The notes: generated by a model not told the origin, from the sequence alone. Counted from the stretch's first letter, positions 28,670-38,391 are shown. The stretch: 64,000 nucleotides of DNA from Rhodovulum sulfidophilum DSM 1374 (GCF_001633165.1 NZ_CP015418.1:124001-188000); one strand, 5' to 3'. Translations and numbers: made by a program.

Positions 28670-30088
28670 ATGGCCAAGACCTATGACGCCGGTGTCAAGG
28701 AGTACCGGTCGACCTATTGGGAGCCCGATTACACGCTGAAGGACAGCGACATCCTCGCTGTCTTCAAGGTGATCCCGCAGCCCGGCGTCTCGCGCGAGGA
28801 AGCCGCGGCCGCCGTCGCCGCCGAAAGCTCGACCGGGACCTGGACCACGGTCTGGACCGATCTTCTGACCGATCTCGACTATTACAAGGGCCGCGCCTAC
28901 GCCATCGAGGACGTGCCGGGCAGCGACGAGGCCTTCTATGCCTTCATCGCCTATCCGATGGACCTGTTCGAGGAAGGCTCGGTCGTCAACGTCTTCACCT
29001 CGATCGTGGGCAATGTCTTCGGCTTCAAGGCGGTGCGCTCGCTGCGCCTCGAGGACGTGCGCTTTCCGCTGTGGTTCGTCGCCACCTGCTTCGGCCCGCC
29101 CCATGGCATCCAGGTCGAGCGCGACAAGATGGACAAGTATGGCCGCCCCCTTCTGGGCTGCACCATCAAGCCCAAGCTGGGGCTGTCGGCCAAGAACTAT
29201 GGCCGCGCGGTCTATGAATGCCTGCGGGGCGGGCTGGACTTCACCAAGGATGACGAGAACGTCAACAGCCAGCCCTTCATGCGCTGGCGCGACCGGTTCC
29301 TGTTCTGCCAGGAGGCCATCGACAAGGCCGAGGCCGAGACCGGCGAGCGCAAGGGGCACTACATGAACGTGACCGCGCCCACCATGGAAGAGGTCTACAA
29401 GCGCGCCGAATTCGCCAAGGAGCTGGGCACGCCGATCATCATGTCGGATTACCTGACGCTGGGCTGGGCCGCGCATAACTCGCTGTCGAAATGGTGCCGT
29501 GACAACGGGCTGCTTCTGCATGTCCACCGCGCCATGCACGCGGTGCTGGACCGCAACCCCAATCACGGCATCAACTTCCGGGTTCTGGCCAAGATGCTGC
29601 GGTTGCTCGGCGGCGATCACCTGCATTCGGGCACCGTGGTCGGCAAGCTCGAAGGCGACCGGGCGGCGACGCTGGGCTGGATCGACCTTCTGCGCGACCG
29701 CCATATCAAGGAGGACCGCTCGCGCGGGATCTTCTTCGATCAGGACTGGGGCGCGATGCCGGGGGTCTTCCCGGTCGCCTCGGGCGGCATCCATGTCTGG
29801 CACATGCCGGCGCTGGTCTCGATCTTCGGCAATGACTCGGTCCTGCAATTCGGGGGCGGCACGCTCGGCCACCCCTGGGGCAACGCGGCCGGGGCCGCTG
29901 CGAACCGGGTCGCGCTCGAGGCCTGCGTGCAGGCCCGCAACGAGGGCCGCGAGCTGGAAAAGGAGGGCAAGGAGATCCTGACCGAGGCCGCGAAACACAG
30001 CCCCGAGCTGAAGGTCGCCATGGAGACCTGGAAAGAGATCAAGTTCGAATTCGACACCGTCGACAAGCTCGACACCCAGCACCGCTGA
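28670..30088 (+). CDS. cbbL: RuBisCO large subunit, Form IA
   Basis: 472 residues. Catalytic features: [17 protein letters not shown] (base Lys), [17 protein letters not shown] (carbamylated Lys and metal-binding Asp/Glu), and loop 6 [11 protein letters not shown]. With the 118-residue small subunit and downstream cbbQ and cbbO, and no cbbX, this is the green-like Form IA set rather than the Form IC set of R. sphaeroides. One position usually Pro, Gln or Asn reads Phe (ATCFGPPHG). Fixes CO2 on RuBP. Confidence 0.98.
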   Translation: MAKTYDAGVKEYRSTYWEPDYTLKDSDILAVFKVIPQPGVSREEAAAAVAAESSTGTWTTVWTDLLTDLDYYKGRAYAIEDVPGSDEAFYAFIAYPMDLFEEGSVVNVFTSIVGNVFGFKAVRSLRLEDVRFPLWFVATCFGPPHGIQVERDKMDKYGRPLLGCTIKPKLGLSAKNYGRAVYECLRGGLDFTKDDENVNSQPFMRWRDRFLFCQEAIDKAEAETGERKGHYMNVTAPTMEEVYKRAEFAKELGTPIIMSDYLTLGWAAHNSLSKWCRDNGLLLHVHRAMHAVLDRNPNHGINFRVLAKMLRLLGGDHLHSGTVVGKLEGDRAATLGWIDLLRDRHIKEDRSRGIFFDQDWGAMPGVFPVASGGIHVWHMPALVSIFGNDSVLQFGGGTLGHPWGNAAGAAANRVALEACVQARNEGRELEKEGKEILTEAAKHSPELKVAMETWKEIKFEFDTVDKLDTQHR

Positions 30089-30109
30089 GCGCCCGGAGGG
30101 AGAGAGAGA

Positions 30110-30466
30110 ATGAGCAAGGTTCAGGACTACACCTCGCGGCTGTCGGACCCCGCGAGCCGCCGGATGGGCACCTTTTCCTACCTGCCCGAGATGGATGACG
30201 CGCAGATCCGCAAGCAGGTGGAATGGATCGTGAAACATGGCTGGAACCCGGCCATCGAACATACCGAGCCGCAATTCGCCAAGTCCAACTACTGGTACAT
30301 GTGGAAGCTGCCGATGTTCGGGGAAACCGATGTCGACGCGATCCTGGCAGAACTGAAGGCCTGCCACGACGCGAACCCCGACAACCATGTCCGCCTGATC
30401 GGCTACAACAATTACAGCCAGAGCCAGGGCGCCAACATGGTCGTCTATCGCGGCACGCCGGTCTGA
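30110..30466 (+). CDS. cbbS: RuBisCO small subunit
   Basis: 118 residues; the N-terminus [20 protein letters not shown] and [11 protein letters not shown] are the Form I small-subunit signatures. Short distance (21 bp) after cbbL with GGAGGGAGAG Shine-Dalgarno. Completes the L8S8 holoenzyme. Confidence 0.98.
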   Translation: MSKVQDYTSRLSDPASRRMGTFSYLPEMDDAQIRKQVEWIVKHGWNPAIEHTEPQFAKSNYWYMWKLPMFGETDVDAILAELKACHDANPDNHVRLIGYNNYSQSQGANMVVYRGTPV

Positions 30467-30488
30467 CCGGCCGCCCTTGAAACAGCAC

Positions 30489-30511
30489 ACCGCGCCCTGA
30501 CCGGGCGCGGT
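30489..30511 (+). terminator. Intercistronic hairpin between cbbS and cbbQ
   Basis: ACCGCGCCC-TGACC-GGGCGCGGT, a perfect 9-bp stem without a T-run. It could lower expression of cbbQO relative to the abundant RuBisCO subunits by attenuation or by protecting the cbbLS transcript 3' end; that effect is inferred. Confidence 0.55.
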
Positions 30512-30550
30512 CCCGACCAGTGCCGCATCATCCCCGGGAGAGGACGGACC

Positions 30551-31354
30551 ATGAAGGACTTGCTCGACCAGTACCGCGTTGCGGACGAGCCCTATTACCG
30601 GCCCGTCGCCGACGAGGTCGCGCTTTACGAGGCAGCCTATGCCGCCAGGATGCCGGTGATGTTGAAGGGCCCGACCGGCTGCGGCAAGACCCGCTTCGTC
30701 GAGCACATGGCCTGGCGGCTGGGCAAGCCGCTGGTCACGGTCGCCTGCAACGAGGACATGACCGCCTCGGATATCGTGGGGCGCTACCTGCTGGATGCCG
30801 AGGGCACGCGCTGGCAGGACGGCCCGCTGGCCTTCGCCGCGCGCCACGGCGCGATCTGCTATCTCGACGAGATCGTCGAGGCCCGTCAGGACACCACCGT
30901 CGTCATCCACCCGCTGACCGACAACCGCCGTGTCCTGCCCCTTGAAAAGAAAGGGGAACTCTTGCGCGCGCATGAGGATTTCAACCTCGTGATCTCCTAC
31001 AACCCCGGCTATCAGAGCCTGATGAAGGACCTGAAACAGTCCACCAAGCAGCGCTTCGGCGCGTTGGATTTCAGCTATCCCGACCATGCGACCGAGGTCG
31101 AGATCGTCACCCATGAGGCGGGCGTCGATGCGACGGATGCGGACAAGCTGGTCTCGATCGCCGAGCGCGCCCGCAACCTCAAGGGCCACGGGCTGGACGA
31201 AGGCATCTCCACCCGGATGCTGATCCATGCAGGAAGCCTGATGGCGCGCGGGATCGAGGCGCCCGCCGCCTGCCGCATGGCGCTGGTGCGCCCGATCACC
31301 GACGATCCCGACATGCGCGACGCGCTCGACGCCGCCGTCGCCACCTATTTCTGA
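30551..31354 (+). CDS. cbbQ: RuBisCO activase AAA+ subunit CbbQ
   Basis: 267 residues. MoxR-type AAA+ ATPase: Walker A KGPTGCGKTRFVEH (about residue 43), Walker B ICYLDEIVEA, and sensor/arginine finger region (KQSTKQRFGALDFSYP). CbbQ hexamers with CbbO form an activase that pulls inhibitory sugar phosphates from Form IA/II RuBisCO. Confidence 0.96.
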   Translation: MKDLLDQYRVADEPYYRPVADEVALYEAAYAARMPVMLKGPTGCGKTRFVEHMAWRLGKPLVTVACNEDMTASDIVGRYLLDAEGTRWQDGPLAFAARHGAICYLDEIVEARQDTTVVIHPLTDNRRVLPLEKKGELLRAHEDFNLVISYNPGYQSLMKDLKQSTKQRFGALDFSYPDHATEVEIVTHEAGVDATDADKLVSIAERARNLKGHGLDEGISTRMLIHAGSLMARGIEAPAACRMALVRPITDDPDMRDALDAAVATYF

Positions 31355-31359
31355 CCGCC

Positions 31360-33651
31360 ATGGCGACGCTCGCCGATTACGCGGAACTGCTGGAAGATCT
31401 CGACGCCCCGCAGCGCGAGACACTGGAGCAGGCCTGGCCCGAGACGGTGCGCCTGCTCAGCCCGCGCGGGCTCGACAACTGGCTGAAGGGCACCGCCGCG
31501 CTGTCGCATATGGGCCGCGGCGATCACATCGTCCGGACCTGGATCGAGACCGTGCCCGCCGTTGCCCGCGATCTGGGCGAGGATATCATCCCGGACCTGG
31601 CGCAGGCCTGTCTGGGCTTTGCCTCGCGCACCTCGGGCGCGGTGATCGAGCGGGTTCTGGCAACCGCCCCCGTCGCCTCGCGCCGCCTGTCCGACCCCGA
31701 TCTTTTCCGCGCCTATCTTCAGCTTCTGAACCAGCTTCTGGCCCAGGCCCCGCGCGGGCTGCGGCCGATGCTGGACCATCTTGAAGAGCTTCTGGGGGTG
31801 CTGACGCTGGGGGGGCTCCGCCGCTGGGCCAGCTGGGGCGCCGAGGCGCATCGCACCGATTACGAGGAGCTGACCCGCTATTTCGGCCTCGAAAGCGCCG
31901 AGTCGCAGGCGATCCTGCAGCGCGAACGCAAGGGCACGCTGTTCGTCGACATCCACCGCCGGATCGGGATGTATCTGCGCGCGCTCTGGGGCCGCGATTT
32001 CCTGATGCGTCCGACGGCCGGCGATTTCGAGGCCCGCGAGGGCGTGCGTCCCCATATCGCCGAGTATTTCCTGCACCTGCCCGATGCCTATGACGACTGG
32101 GAGGGCGTACCAGGGCTGGACCTTTACCGCGCCGCCGCCGCCCATGCCGCCGCCCATGTCATGGCCACGACCGAACCGCTCAAGGGCGACGAGCTGAACG
32201 CGCTGCAACGCGCCTGCATCGGCCTGATCGAGGATGCCCGTATCGAGGCGCTGGCCATCGCCCGCTTCCCGCGCCTGCGCGATCTGTGGCGGCAATTCCA
32301 CCGCCCCACCGAGGACGGCTCGATGACCGCGCGTTTCGGCCGGATCTCACTGGCGCTGCTGGACCCCGCCGCCCCGACTGGCGACGAGATTGCGGATTGG
32401 GCCCGCACAGCCTTTGCCGGGGCCGATATGGCAACCGCCCGGACCTCCTTCGATCTGGGCCTGCAGCTTGCCCACCGGCTGCGGAACGAGCCCTATTCCG
32501 CCTGGCGCGACGGGCAGGCTGCGCCCTATCGCGACGACAACCGCTATATCTGGGAATTCGAGGAAACGGTCGACTGGGAAAAGGGCGTCGCGCCCGAACA
32601 GCAGGTCCGCAAACATGTCTCGGTCTCGGAAATGGTGAACGAGGTCGAGGTCGAGACCGCCGGTGACGACGCCGAGGAGATCTGGGTCGCCGAGACCGAG
32701 CTGTTCGACGATGACGGCGTCTCGTTCAACGAGAAGGAGGGCAAGGCGCCCGCCGCGCCGCCCGTCCCCTATGACGAGTTCGACTACCGGATCCAGATGC
32801 ACCGGCCCGCCTGGGCCACGGTGCAGGAAAAGCGCCCGCGCCTCGGCGATCCGGCCGATATCGAGACCATCCTGACCGAAAACCGCAAGCTGACCCAACG
32901 GATGCGGCATCTGCTGGACGCGATGCAGCCGCAGGGCGTTCAGCGCATCCGCAGGCTCGAGGACGGCGACGAGATCGACCTGAACGCCGCGACCCAGGCC
33001 CTGATCGACATCCGCATGGGGCGGCAACCCGATCCGCGGGTGATGATGCGCTCGGTCCGCAAGACCCGCGACATCGCGGTGATGGCGCTCTTGGACCTGT
33101 CGGAATCGACCAATGACCCGGTTGCGGGGCAGGACCGAACGGTGCTGGACCTGACCCGGACGGCGACCGTCCTGCTGGCCGAGGCCATCGCGAAAGTGGG
33201 CGACGCCTTCGCCCTGCACGGTTTCTGTTCCGACGGGCGGCACAATGTCTTCTATGCCCGCTACAAGGATTTCGACCAGCCATGGGGCGAGGTTCCGAAG
33301 GCCCGGCTGGCGGGGATGGAGGGACATCTCTCGACCCGCATGGGGGCCGCAATCCGCCATGCGGGCGCGCATCTGGGCAAGGTGGCGGCGGCGAAGAAGC
33401 TGATGCTGGTGATCACCGACGGCGCGCCGTCCGACATCGACGAGCGCGACCCGCAATATCTGCGCCAGGACGCCCGCGCGGCGGTGCAGGAGGTGGCCAA
33501 GACAGGCGTCATCCCGTTCTGCCTGACCCTCGATCCGCGCGCAGATCGCTATGTCGCGCAGATCTTCGGACAGCGGAACTTCCTGGTGCTGGAAAACATC
33601 GCGCGCCTGCCCGAACGCCTGCCCCAGCTTTACGCGGGCCTGACGCGGTAG
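31360..33651 (+). CDS. cbbO: RuBisCO activase VWA subunit CbbO
   Basis: 763 residues. A large N-terminal helical region and a C-terminal von Willebrand factor A domain with the MIDAS pattern D-x-S-x-S (ALLDLSESTND, near residue 579) and distal THR/Asp residues. The acidic stretch around residues 420-460 is typical. It links CbbQ to RuBisCO. Five bases after the cbbQ stop, so the pair is coupled. Confidence 0.94.
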   Translation: MATLADYAELLEDLDAPQRETLEQAWPETVRLLSPRGLDNWLKGTAALSHMGRGDHIVRTWIETVPAVARDLGEDIIPDLAQACLGFASRTSGAVIERVLATAPVASRRLSDPDLFRAYLQLLNQLLAQAPRGLRPMLDHLEELLGVLTLGGLRRWASWGAEAHRTDYEELTRYFGLESAESQAILQRERKGTLFVDIHRRIGMYLRALWGRDFLMRPTAGDFEAREGVRPHIAEYFLHLPDAYDDWEGVPGLDLYRAAAAHAAAHVMATTEPLKGDELNALQRACIGLIEDARIEALAIARFPRLRDLWRQFHRPTEDGSMTARFGRISLALLDPAAPTGDEIADWARTAFAGADMATARTSFDLGLQLAHRLRNEPYSAWRDGQAAPYRDDNRYIWEFEETVDWEKGVAPEQQVRKHVSVSEMVNEVEVETAGDDAEEIWVAETELFDDDGVSFNEKEGKAPAAPPVPYDEFDYRIQMHRPAWATVQEKRPRLGDPADIETILTENRKLTQRMRHLLDAMQPQGVQRIRRLEDGDEIDLNAATQALIDIRMGRQPDPRVMMRSVRKTRDIAVMALLDLSESTNDPVAGQDRTVLDLTRTATVLLAEAIAKVGDAFALHGFCSDGRHNVFYARYKDFDQPWGEVPKARLAGMEGHLSTRMGAAIRHAGAHLGKVAAAKKLMLVITDGAPSDIDERDPQYLRQDARAAVQEVAKTGVIPFCLTLDPRADRYVAQIFGQRNFLVLENIARLPERLPQLYAGLTR

Positions 33652-33967
33652 CGTCCTGGCCTGCCCGCGCCTTGCCGTCGCGCCCCGGCAGACCGCAAGG
33701 GCCTGTCGGCAGTCGGCGGGTCCCCATATCGGCTGAGGTTTGGTTAAAGATCGAAAACAGAGACGATCTTGAGCAAGCGCCCCGAACGAAGCGCAATGGG
33801 CGCGGAACAGGGAGCGTCTTCCGGCATGGCAGGGCCTTTCCGACCGCCGTGGCATCGACAATCGGACGCGTTGTGGCTGCCGCGCCCTTCCTTCGGCTCC
33901 GACTTTGCCCACGCTTCGGCAGGCCGCGACAAGGCCGGAGGGAACTGACCGGAACCGAAGCGAGAGA
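33652..33967. other. Intergenic region after cbbO
   Basis: 316 bp with no gene I can support; contains the probable promoter of the broken arginase-family gene. A T-rich patch near 33738 (TTTGGTTAAAGATCG) may be part of it. No clear terminator for cbbO recognised. Confidence 0.4.
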
Positions 33968-34783
33968 TTGACCCGTCCCACGGCCTATACCGTCTTTCAG
34001 GGCCGCCTGGGCGACCGCAATGCGCTCGGCTTGGCCGGGGCGCAGGCCATCGGCGCGGCCCTCGCCCGCCAAAGCGGCACTGTCCCGGTCCCGTTCGGCA
34101 CGAGCCAGCCCGCGCTGAACGCCGGCTGAAGAACAGAGCTTGCCGCCGCGCGGCCTGCCCTCGGCCAGCTTCAGGCGCGGATCGACGCCGTTCTGGCGGG
34201 CGGCGCCGTCTCGGTCGCCGCAACCGGCCGCTGTGCCGCCTCGCTTGCCACCCTGCCCGTCGTCGCGCGGCATCATCCCGGCGCCTGCATTCTCTGGCTC
34301 GACGCCCATGGCGATCTGAACACGCCCGAAACCAGCGGCTCGGGCGATCTGGGCCGGATGGCGCTGAGCGGTCCCGCGGGGCTTTGGAAGACGGGCCTCG
34401 GCGCCGGGCTTTGCCCCGGGCAGATCATCCTTGCGGGCAGCCGCGATCTCGACCCGGCCGAACGGGACCTGACCCGGCGGCACGCCATCCCCGTCATACC
34501 GCCCGGCGCCGACATGGCCGCGGCGCTGCGATCCGCCATTGCCGGACGTCCGGTCCATGTGCATCTCGATTGCGACGCGCTGCGCCCCGGCATCCTCCCG
34601 ACCGGATATGCCGTCGAGGGCGGGCTGTCGCTGGACGAGCTGAACGCCTGCGCCCGGGTCATCGCCGAGCACCGCCTTCCGGGGCTCGAGATCGCCGAAT
34701 TCCAGGCGGCCTGGGAAGAGGGCGGCAGGCCGGTTTCACCCGGGCCGCTATTGGAGGCGCTCGCGCCCCTGCTTCAGGCCTGA
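33968..34783 (+). pseudogene. Arginase/agmatinase-family protein with an in-frame stop codon
   Basis: Starting from a TTG at 33968 the frame reads TRPTAYTVFQGRLGDRN, then meets TGA at 34127-34129 (codon 54) and continues in the same frame without any further stop to 34783, about 271 codons, the normal length. Downstream it has ureohydrolase metal motifs DAHGDLN and HLDCDAL, and GLWKTGLGAG/ RDLDP. The sequence before (QPALNAG) and after (RTELAAARPAL) matches one continuous protein, so TGA probably replaces TGG (Trp). Start assignment is tentative. Confidence 0.72.
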
Positions 34784-34800
34784 GCCATGCCCGAAAGAGA

Positions 34801-34833
34801 AACCCCGCCCCGGCAGGCGGCCGGGACGGGGCT
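34801..34833. terminator. Terminator between arginase-family remnant and cytochrome c gene
   Basis: AACCCCG-CCCCGG hairpin with complement CCGGGACGGGGCTT, active plausibly in both directions; on the minus strand it is followed by TTTCTC. Confidence 0.7.
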
Positions 34834-34871
34834 TTGGCGCGTGTCGCGGAGGACAGCCCCCCGGACGACGA

Positions 34872-36386
34872 TTACTCTTCGGAGAGCTTCGAGATATAGG
34901 CGTAGACGTCCTTGACCTCTTGCGGGTCGCGGGCGTTGTAGGTCATCAGACCGCGCGCCCGGGGATCGTCGAGATAGTCACGCAGGTAGGCGGTCGGATC
35001 TTCGGCATAGATCGAGACCTTGTCCTCGTCCCAGACCAGACCGGCTTCACCGGCGGCCTTCATCGACTTGGAATAGCGGAAGCCTTCCAGCGTTCCGGCG
35101 GTGCGGCCCGGCATGCCATAGAGGTTCGGGCCGACCTTCAGACCGCGACCGGCCAGCGTCTCGCCCGAAGGGCTGACGACGCTGTGGCAGGTGGCGCACT
35201 GGATGAAGGCCTTTTCGCCCTTGGCGGCATCGCCGGTAACCACGGCGGCCGGGGCCGCGGCAGGTTCCTCGGCAGCAGCCGGTTCTTCAGCGGCAGGCTC
35301 CTCGGCGGCCGGTTCTTCCGCAGCAGGTTCGGCGGCAGCTTCCTCGGTCGCGGCCGGTTCGGCGGCGGCTTTCTCGGGCGCATCGCCACCGATCACGGGC
35401 TCTTCGCTGCCGGTGATCGCCTCGCGGGTGTCCTGCACCGCCTCGGTCACGGCCTCGCCCGCGCTGTCGGCCGCGTCCTCGGCAGTCTCGACGGCAGCGG
35501 TCGCGGCATCGGCGGCCTTCTCGGCGATAGTCGGCTCTTCGGCAGCAGGCTCTTCAGCGGCCGGTGCCTCGGCAGCCGGTTCCTCGGTTTCCTCGGTGGT
35601 TTCCTCGGTCGCGGCGGCGGCGATGTTGCCGAACAGCTCCTCGACGCTTTCCGGCGCTTCGGCGGCCGCTTCGGTCGCCGCGGTGAGGGCCGAGGACTTG
35701 CCGGCCAGGGCAGCGGCGCGCTCGGCGAGATCGGCATATTCGGCGGCAAGCGCAGAGGCCTGCTCGGCCAGGGTCATCGCCGAGGCAACCGCCTCGGGGG
35801 TGTCGACCGCAGGCGCCTCGACGGCGTCATCCGCAGCGGCGGCGTCTTCGGCGGCCGGTTCCTCGGCAGCAGCCGGCTCTTCGGCGGTGTCCTCTTCGGC
35901 GGCGGGGGCGGCGGCAGCAGCCTCCTCGGTCGGGGCGGCAGCCTCGGCAGCGGGCGCTTCAGCGGCTTCGGCAGCAGGTTCCTCGGCGGCCGGTTCCTCG
36001 GCGGCAGCTTCCTCGGCAGCGGGCGCGGCGGCGACAGCTTCCTGGGTCGCGGCGGCATCCTCGACGGCATCTTCGGCAGCGGGCGCGTCGGCAGCTTCGG
36101 CGGCCGGTTCCTCGGCAGCGGCTTCCTCGGCGGCCGGCGCGTCGGCAGCTTCGGTGGCGTCAGTGGCAGGCGCCTCGGCCGCAGCCTCTTCCGAAACGGC
36201 CTCTTCCGAAACGGCCTCTTCGGCCGGCGCGGCGGCTTCGGCAGCGGAAGGCTCGGCGACCGGCGTCTCGATCACGGGCTCGTTCTTGGTTTCCTTGCCG
36301 CCGCCGAAGCCGACGGCCGCGATCGCGATGCCAAGCGCCGGCGCGGCGACGATCAGCCGGATCAGGTTCTGCGAATTATTGGACAT
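34872..36386 (-). CDS. Membrane-anchored cytochrome c with very long Ala/Glu/Pro linker
   Basis: 504 residues. N-terminal hydrophobic anchor (LIRLIVAAPALGIAIAAVGF, residues 8-27), then about 350 residues rich in Ala, Glu and Pro (AAEEPAAEEPAAE-type units), then a c2-like heme domain with CATCH at residues 397-401 and axial Met 481. It resembles cytochrome c-y and c2 of Rhodobacter, which carry electrons from bc1 to oxidase or reaction centre. The linker length is extreme: typical c-y linkers are well under 100 residues. Opposite-strand open frames of 428-561 codons are artefacts of its repetitive sequence. Confidence 0.88.
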   Translation of the reverse strand: MSNNSQNLIRLIVAAPALGIAIAAVGFGGGKETKNEPVIETPVAEPSAAEAAAPAEEAVSEEAVSEEAAAEAPATDATEAADAPAAEEAAAEEPAAEAADAPAAEDAVEDAAATQEAVAAAPAAEEAAAEEPAAEEPAAEAAEAPAAEAAAPTEEAAAAAPAAEEDTAEEPAAAEEPAAEDAAAADDAVEAPAVDTPEAVASAMTLAEQASALAAEYADLAERAAALAGKSSALTAATEAAAEAPESVEELFGNIAAAATEETTEETEEPAAEAPAAEEPAAEEPTIAEKAADAATAAVETAEDAADSAGEAVTEAVQDTREAITGSEEPVIGGDAPEKAAAEPAATEEAAAEPAAEEPAAEEPAAEEPAAAEEPAAAPAAVVTGDAAKGEKAFIQCATCHSVVSPSGETLAGRGLKVGPNLYGMPGRTAGTLEGFRYSKSMKAAGEAGLVWDEDKVSIYAEDPTAYLRDYLDDPRARGLMTYNARDPQEVKDVYAYISKLSEE

Positions 36387-36898
36387 GGTTCATCCTTTTT
36401 TCGTTCCGCTGCCGACGGCCGGGACCACCCCGTCCGCGGCAGGACGTCATCCTGCGGGTTCCGACGGGGGCCCCTGATGCCTCCCGCATCGGCCAGACGA
36501 ACCGCCAGAGCGCCAAAGGGCATTCCGGCGTCCCTTGGCCGCCATTCGGGACCATACCCAACAGAGCGCATGATGGCAGCCTTTTGTCGCCGCCTGCGAC
36601 TCTGATACGCGGGGCTTGCCCCTTGTCAGGCCATGTCGACAGCCAGACATCGCCGAACCGGCAGGGTTCCCCCCTGATTTCGGCAGGTTCGCGCCCGGCC
36701 CGGCCGCGCAGAAGGCGGCATTTCGCCCCGAATCGACCCGTCGCCTCAACACGATTCCCCGGCAGGAAGTTCCCGCAAAAACATGTTAATTAAATGCATA
36801 TTTCTTGCGGGCTTCAGTCTGGCGTCAGGCTGAAGGCGTTTTCTGCACCGACCGGCCTGACACCGCGGCCGGCGCAACGCTCCAGAGGACGAACGAAC
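36387..36898. other. Divergent promoter region
   Basis: 512 bp without a gene between the cytochrome and the DUF4405 gene. An AT-rich stretch at 36782-36815 (ACATGTTAATTAAATGCAT) is the best promoter candidate. The minus-strand frames here are low-complexity and unsupported. Confidence 0.45.
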
Positions 36899-37402
36899 AT
36901 GCGCAGCATTCTCATGCGATATGCCACCCCGTCGACGATCGGGCTTTTCCTGGTCTCGCTGATCACCGGGGTCGCCCTTTTCTTCCATGTCGGCCCTTCC
37001 GCCTTTCATGGCATCCACGAATGGCTCAGCATGGTTCTGATCCTTGCCTTCGGCCTGCATCTCTGGCGCAACTGGCGACCGATGCTGCACTACATGAAGG
37101 GGCGCCCGCTGGCCCTGTCGCTGGTGATCACGCTCCTGGCCTCGGCCGCCTTCTTCTTCCTTCCAGCAGGCGGCAAGGGCGGCGGACGGCCTCCGGCCTT
37201 CGGGCTGGCGATGCAGGTGATGGCGCAGCCGCCCGCCACCGTGGCCCCTGCCCTTGGGACCACCGCCGAGGAGCTGACCGCCCGGCTTGCCGCTGCGGGC
37301 TTCGCGGTGACAGATCCGGCCCGGCCGCTGAGCGAGATCGCGCGCGCCTCGGGCAAGTCTCCGATGGCGCTTGCACGGATTCTGATCGACCCGCCGCGCT
37401 GA
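36899..37402 (+). CDS. DUF4405-type membrane protein
   Basis: 167 residues. Membrane segments about 13-33 and 43-60 and 78-95; the His residues in SAFHGIHEWLSM and FGLHLWRNW are the pattern of DUF4405, related to cytochrome b-like membrane proteins that may bind heme. GAGGA upstream of ATG 36899. A soluble C-terminal domain (ELTARLAAAGFAVTDPARPLSEIA) resembles DNA-binding-like repeats but is unassigned. Neighbour to a cytochrome c, so a redox role is possible but unproven. Confidence 0.72.
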   Translation: MRSILMRYATPSTIGLFLVSLITGVALFFHVGPSAFHGIHEWLSMVLILAFGLHLWRNWRPMLHYMKGRPLALSLVITLLASAAFFFLPAGGKGGGRPPAFGLAMQVMAQPPATVAPALGTTAEELTARLAAAGFAVTDPARPLSEIARASGKSPMALARILIDPPR

Positions 37403-37420
37403 ACGCCCGCAACATCTGCG

Positions 37421-37450
37421 AAAGGCCCGCCCGGCCCGGGGCGGGCCTTT
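37421..37450 (+). terminator. Intrinsic terminator after DUF4405 gene
   Basis: AAAGGCCCGC ... GCGGGCCTTT, a perfect 10-bp outer stem, followed by CCCC; located 18 bp past the stop. Confidence 0.8.
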
Positions 37451-37645
37451 CCCCTGCCCGGCGGCTCTGGCCCCGGCGAAGCCCGGCCCGACCGGAGTTT
37501 CGCGGATCTCCCCGCCGTCACGCCTGAGAAAGAGCGCAGAAAGCCGCAGCCGACGCCTTGGCATCGGCCTCGATTGCGGCGCGGCACCAGCACCGTGACC
37601 GATGTCGGGCTGTCAGCCAGCGGCGCGCGACGCCTCTGATCCATG

Positions 37646-38345
37646 CTATGCGCCGCCGCCCGCCGAGATCGATCCGATGCCGCTAACCGACCGAGCGCGC
37701 CACCGGCCAGGCCTCAAGAGCCTGAAGCGCGTTTTCGGCCCCGAAGCCGTGCGCCACTTCGGCCAAACGGTCGACGCCATGCACTTGGCGATACCGGAAA
37801 GATCGAGCGCAAGCGCCCCATGCTTGCGCGCTCGCCGGTTCGCGGGATCGAGTGCCAGCCCCGTCCTCAGAACCATGACCAGCCCCGCGGGACGATCGCC
37901 CCGGATGCCACCCCGCGCCTGGTTCAGCCACATCAGGTCGCTGTCGGGCCGGCGCACCGACATCTCGGCCTCGACGCCCGCCACGGGCACTGCCAGGACC
38001 ATCGTCAGGCGAGCGGAATCCTCACATTTCGCAAGCGAAGCTGGCGATATATCCCCCCCCCCGCGACCGGACGGCTCAAGCCCTTAGTGCCCAGCGGCAA
38101 CACGATCTCGGAGGGGCTGTCGCGCAGATCCTCGACGGCGGCGTCGTTATGCAGCTCATAGCCCGCATCGAACAGCGCCTCGGCCAAATCGAGACTGACG
38201 GTCAGGGTCCGGCCCGCACCGACGCTGGCGCCGGGGATGCCCTCCAACTCGGCGCTGTCGCCGCCGCAATCGGCCATTTTCGTGCTTAAGGTCTCCTCGT
38301 CGCCGAGGACCGGGCACGGAGCGGTCAGGGCCGTGCCACGGCGAG
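37646..38345 (-). pseudogene. Unrecognised gene broken by frameshifts, one at a G10 tract
   Basis: A minus-strand frame with gene-like composition (CPVLGDEETLSTKMADCGG, then SLDLAEALFDAGYELHNDA) enters a run of ten G at 38062-38053 and soon hits a stop. In another frame (38061 to 37646) translation continues plausibly (ISPASLAKCEDSARL, VAGVEAEMSVRRPDSD, WLNQARGG). One added G would join the two. A third frame near 37750 (VAHGFGAENALQALEAW) suggests a second frameshift. Function unknown; limits approximate. Confidence 0.5.
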
Positions 38346-38391
38346 GACGGTCGGCGGCGTCCTCACCTCTTGCCCTCCTGCCCGGTCGCGC

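Noticed and set aside
28670..30466. Form IC RuBisCO
   Set aside because: cbbQ and cbbO follow, cbbX is missing and the small subunit is 118 residues; this fits Form IA.
34127..34129. TGA as selenocysteine codon
   Set aside because: The position is outside the metal-binding motifs of the arginase family and I see no adjacent SECIS-like hairpin of note; a Trp-to-stop mutation is simpler.
35230..36290. Possible CRISPR array in the cytochrome gene
   Set aside because: Repeats are short codon-level units of an Ala/Glu/Pro linker with no constant repeat length or unique spacers.
34920..36605. 561-codon plus-strand Gly/Arg/Leu-rich frame and a 428-codon Ser/Ala-rich frame at 35191
   Set aside because: Antisense shadows of the repetitive Ala/Glu/Pro linker of cytochrome c; no Shine-Dalgarno or motif.
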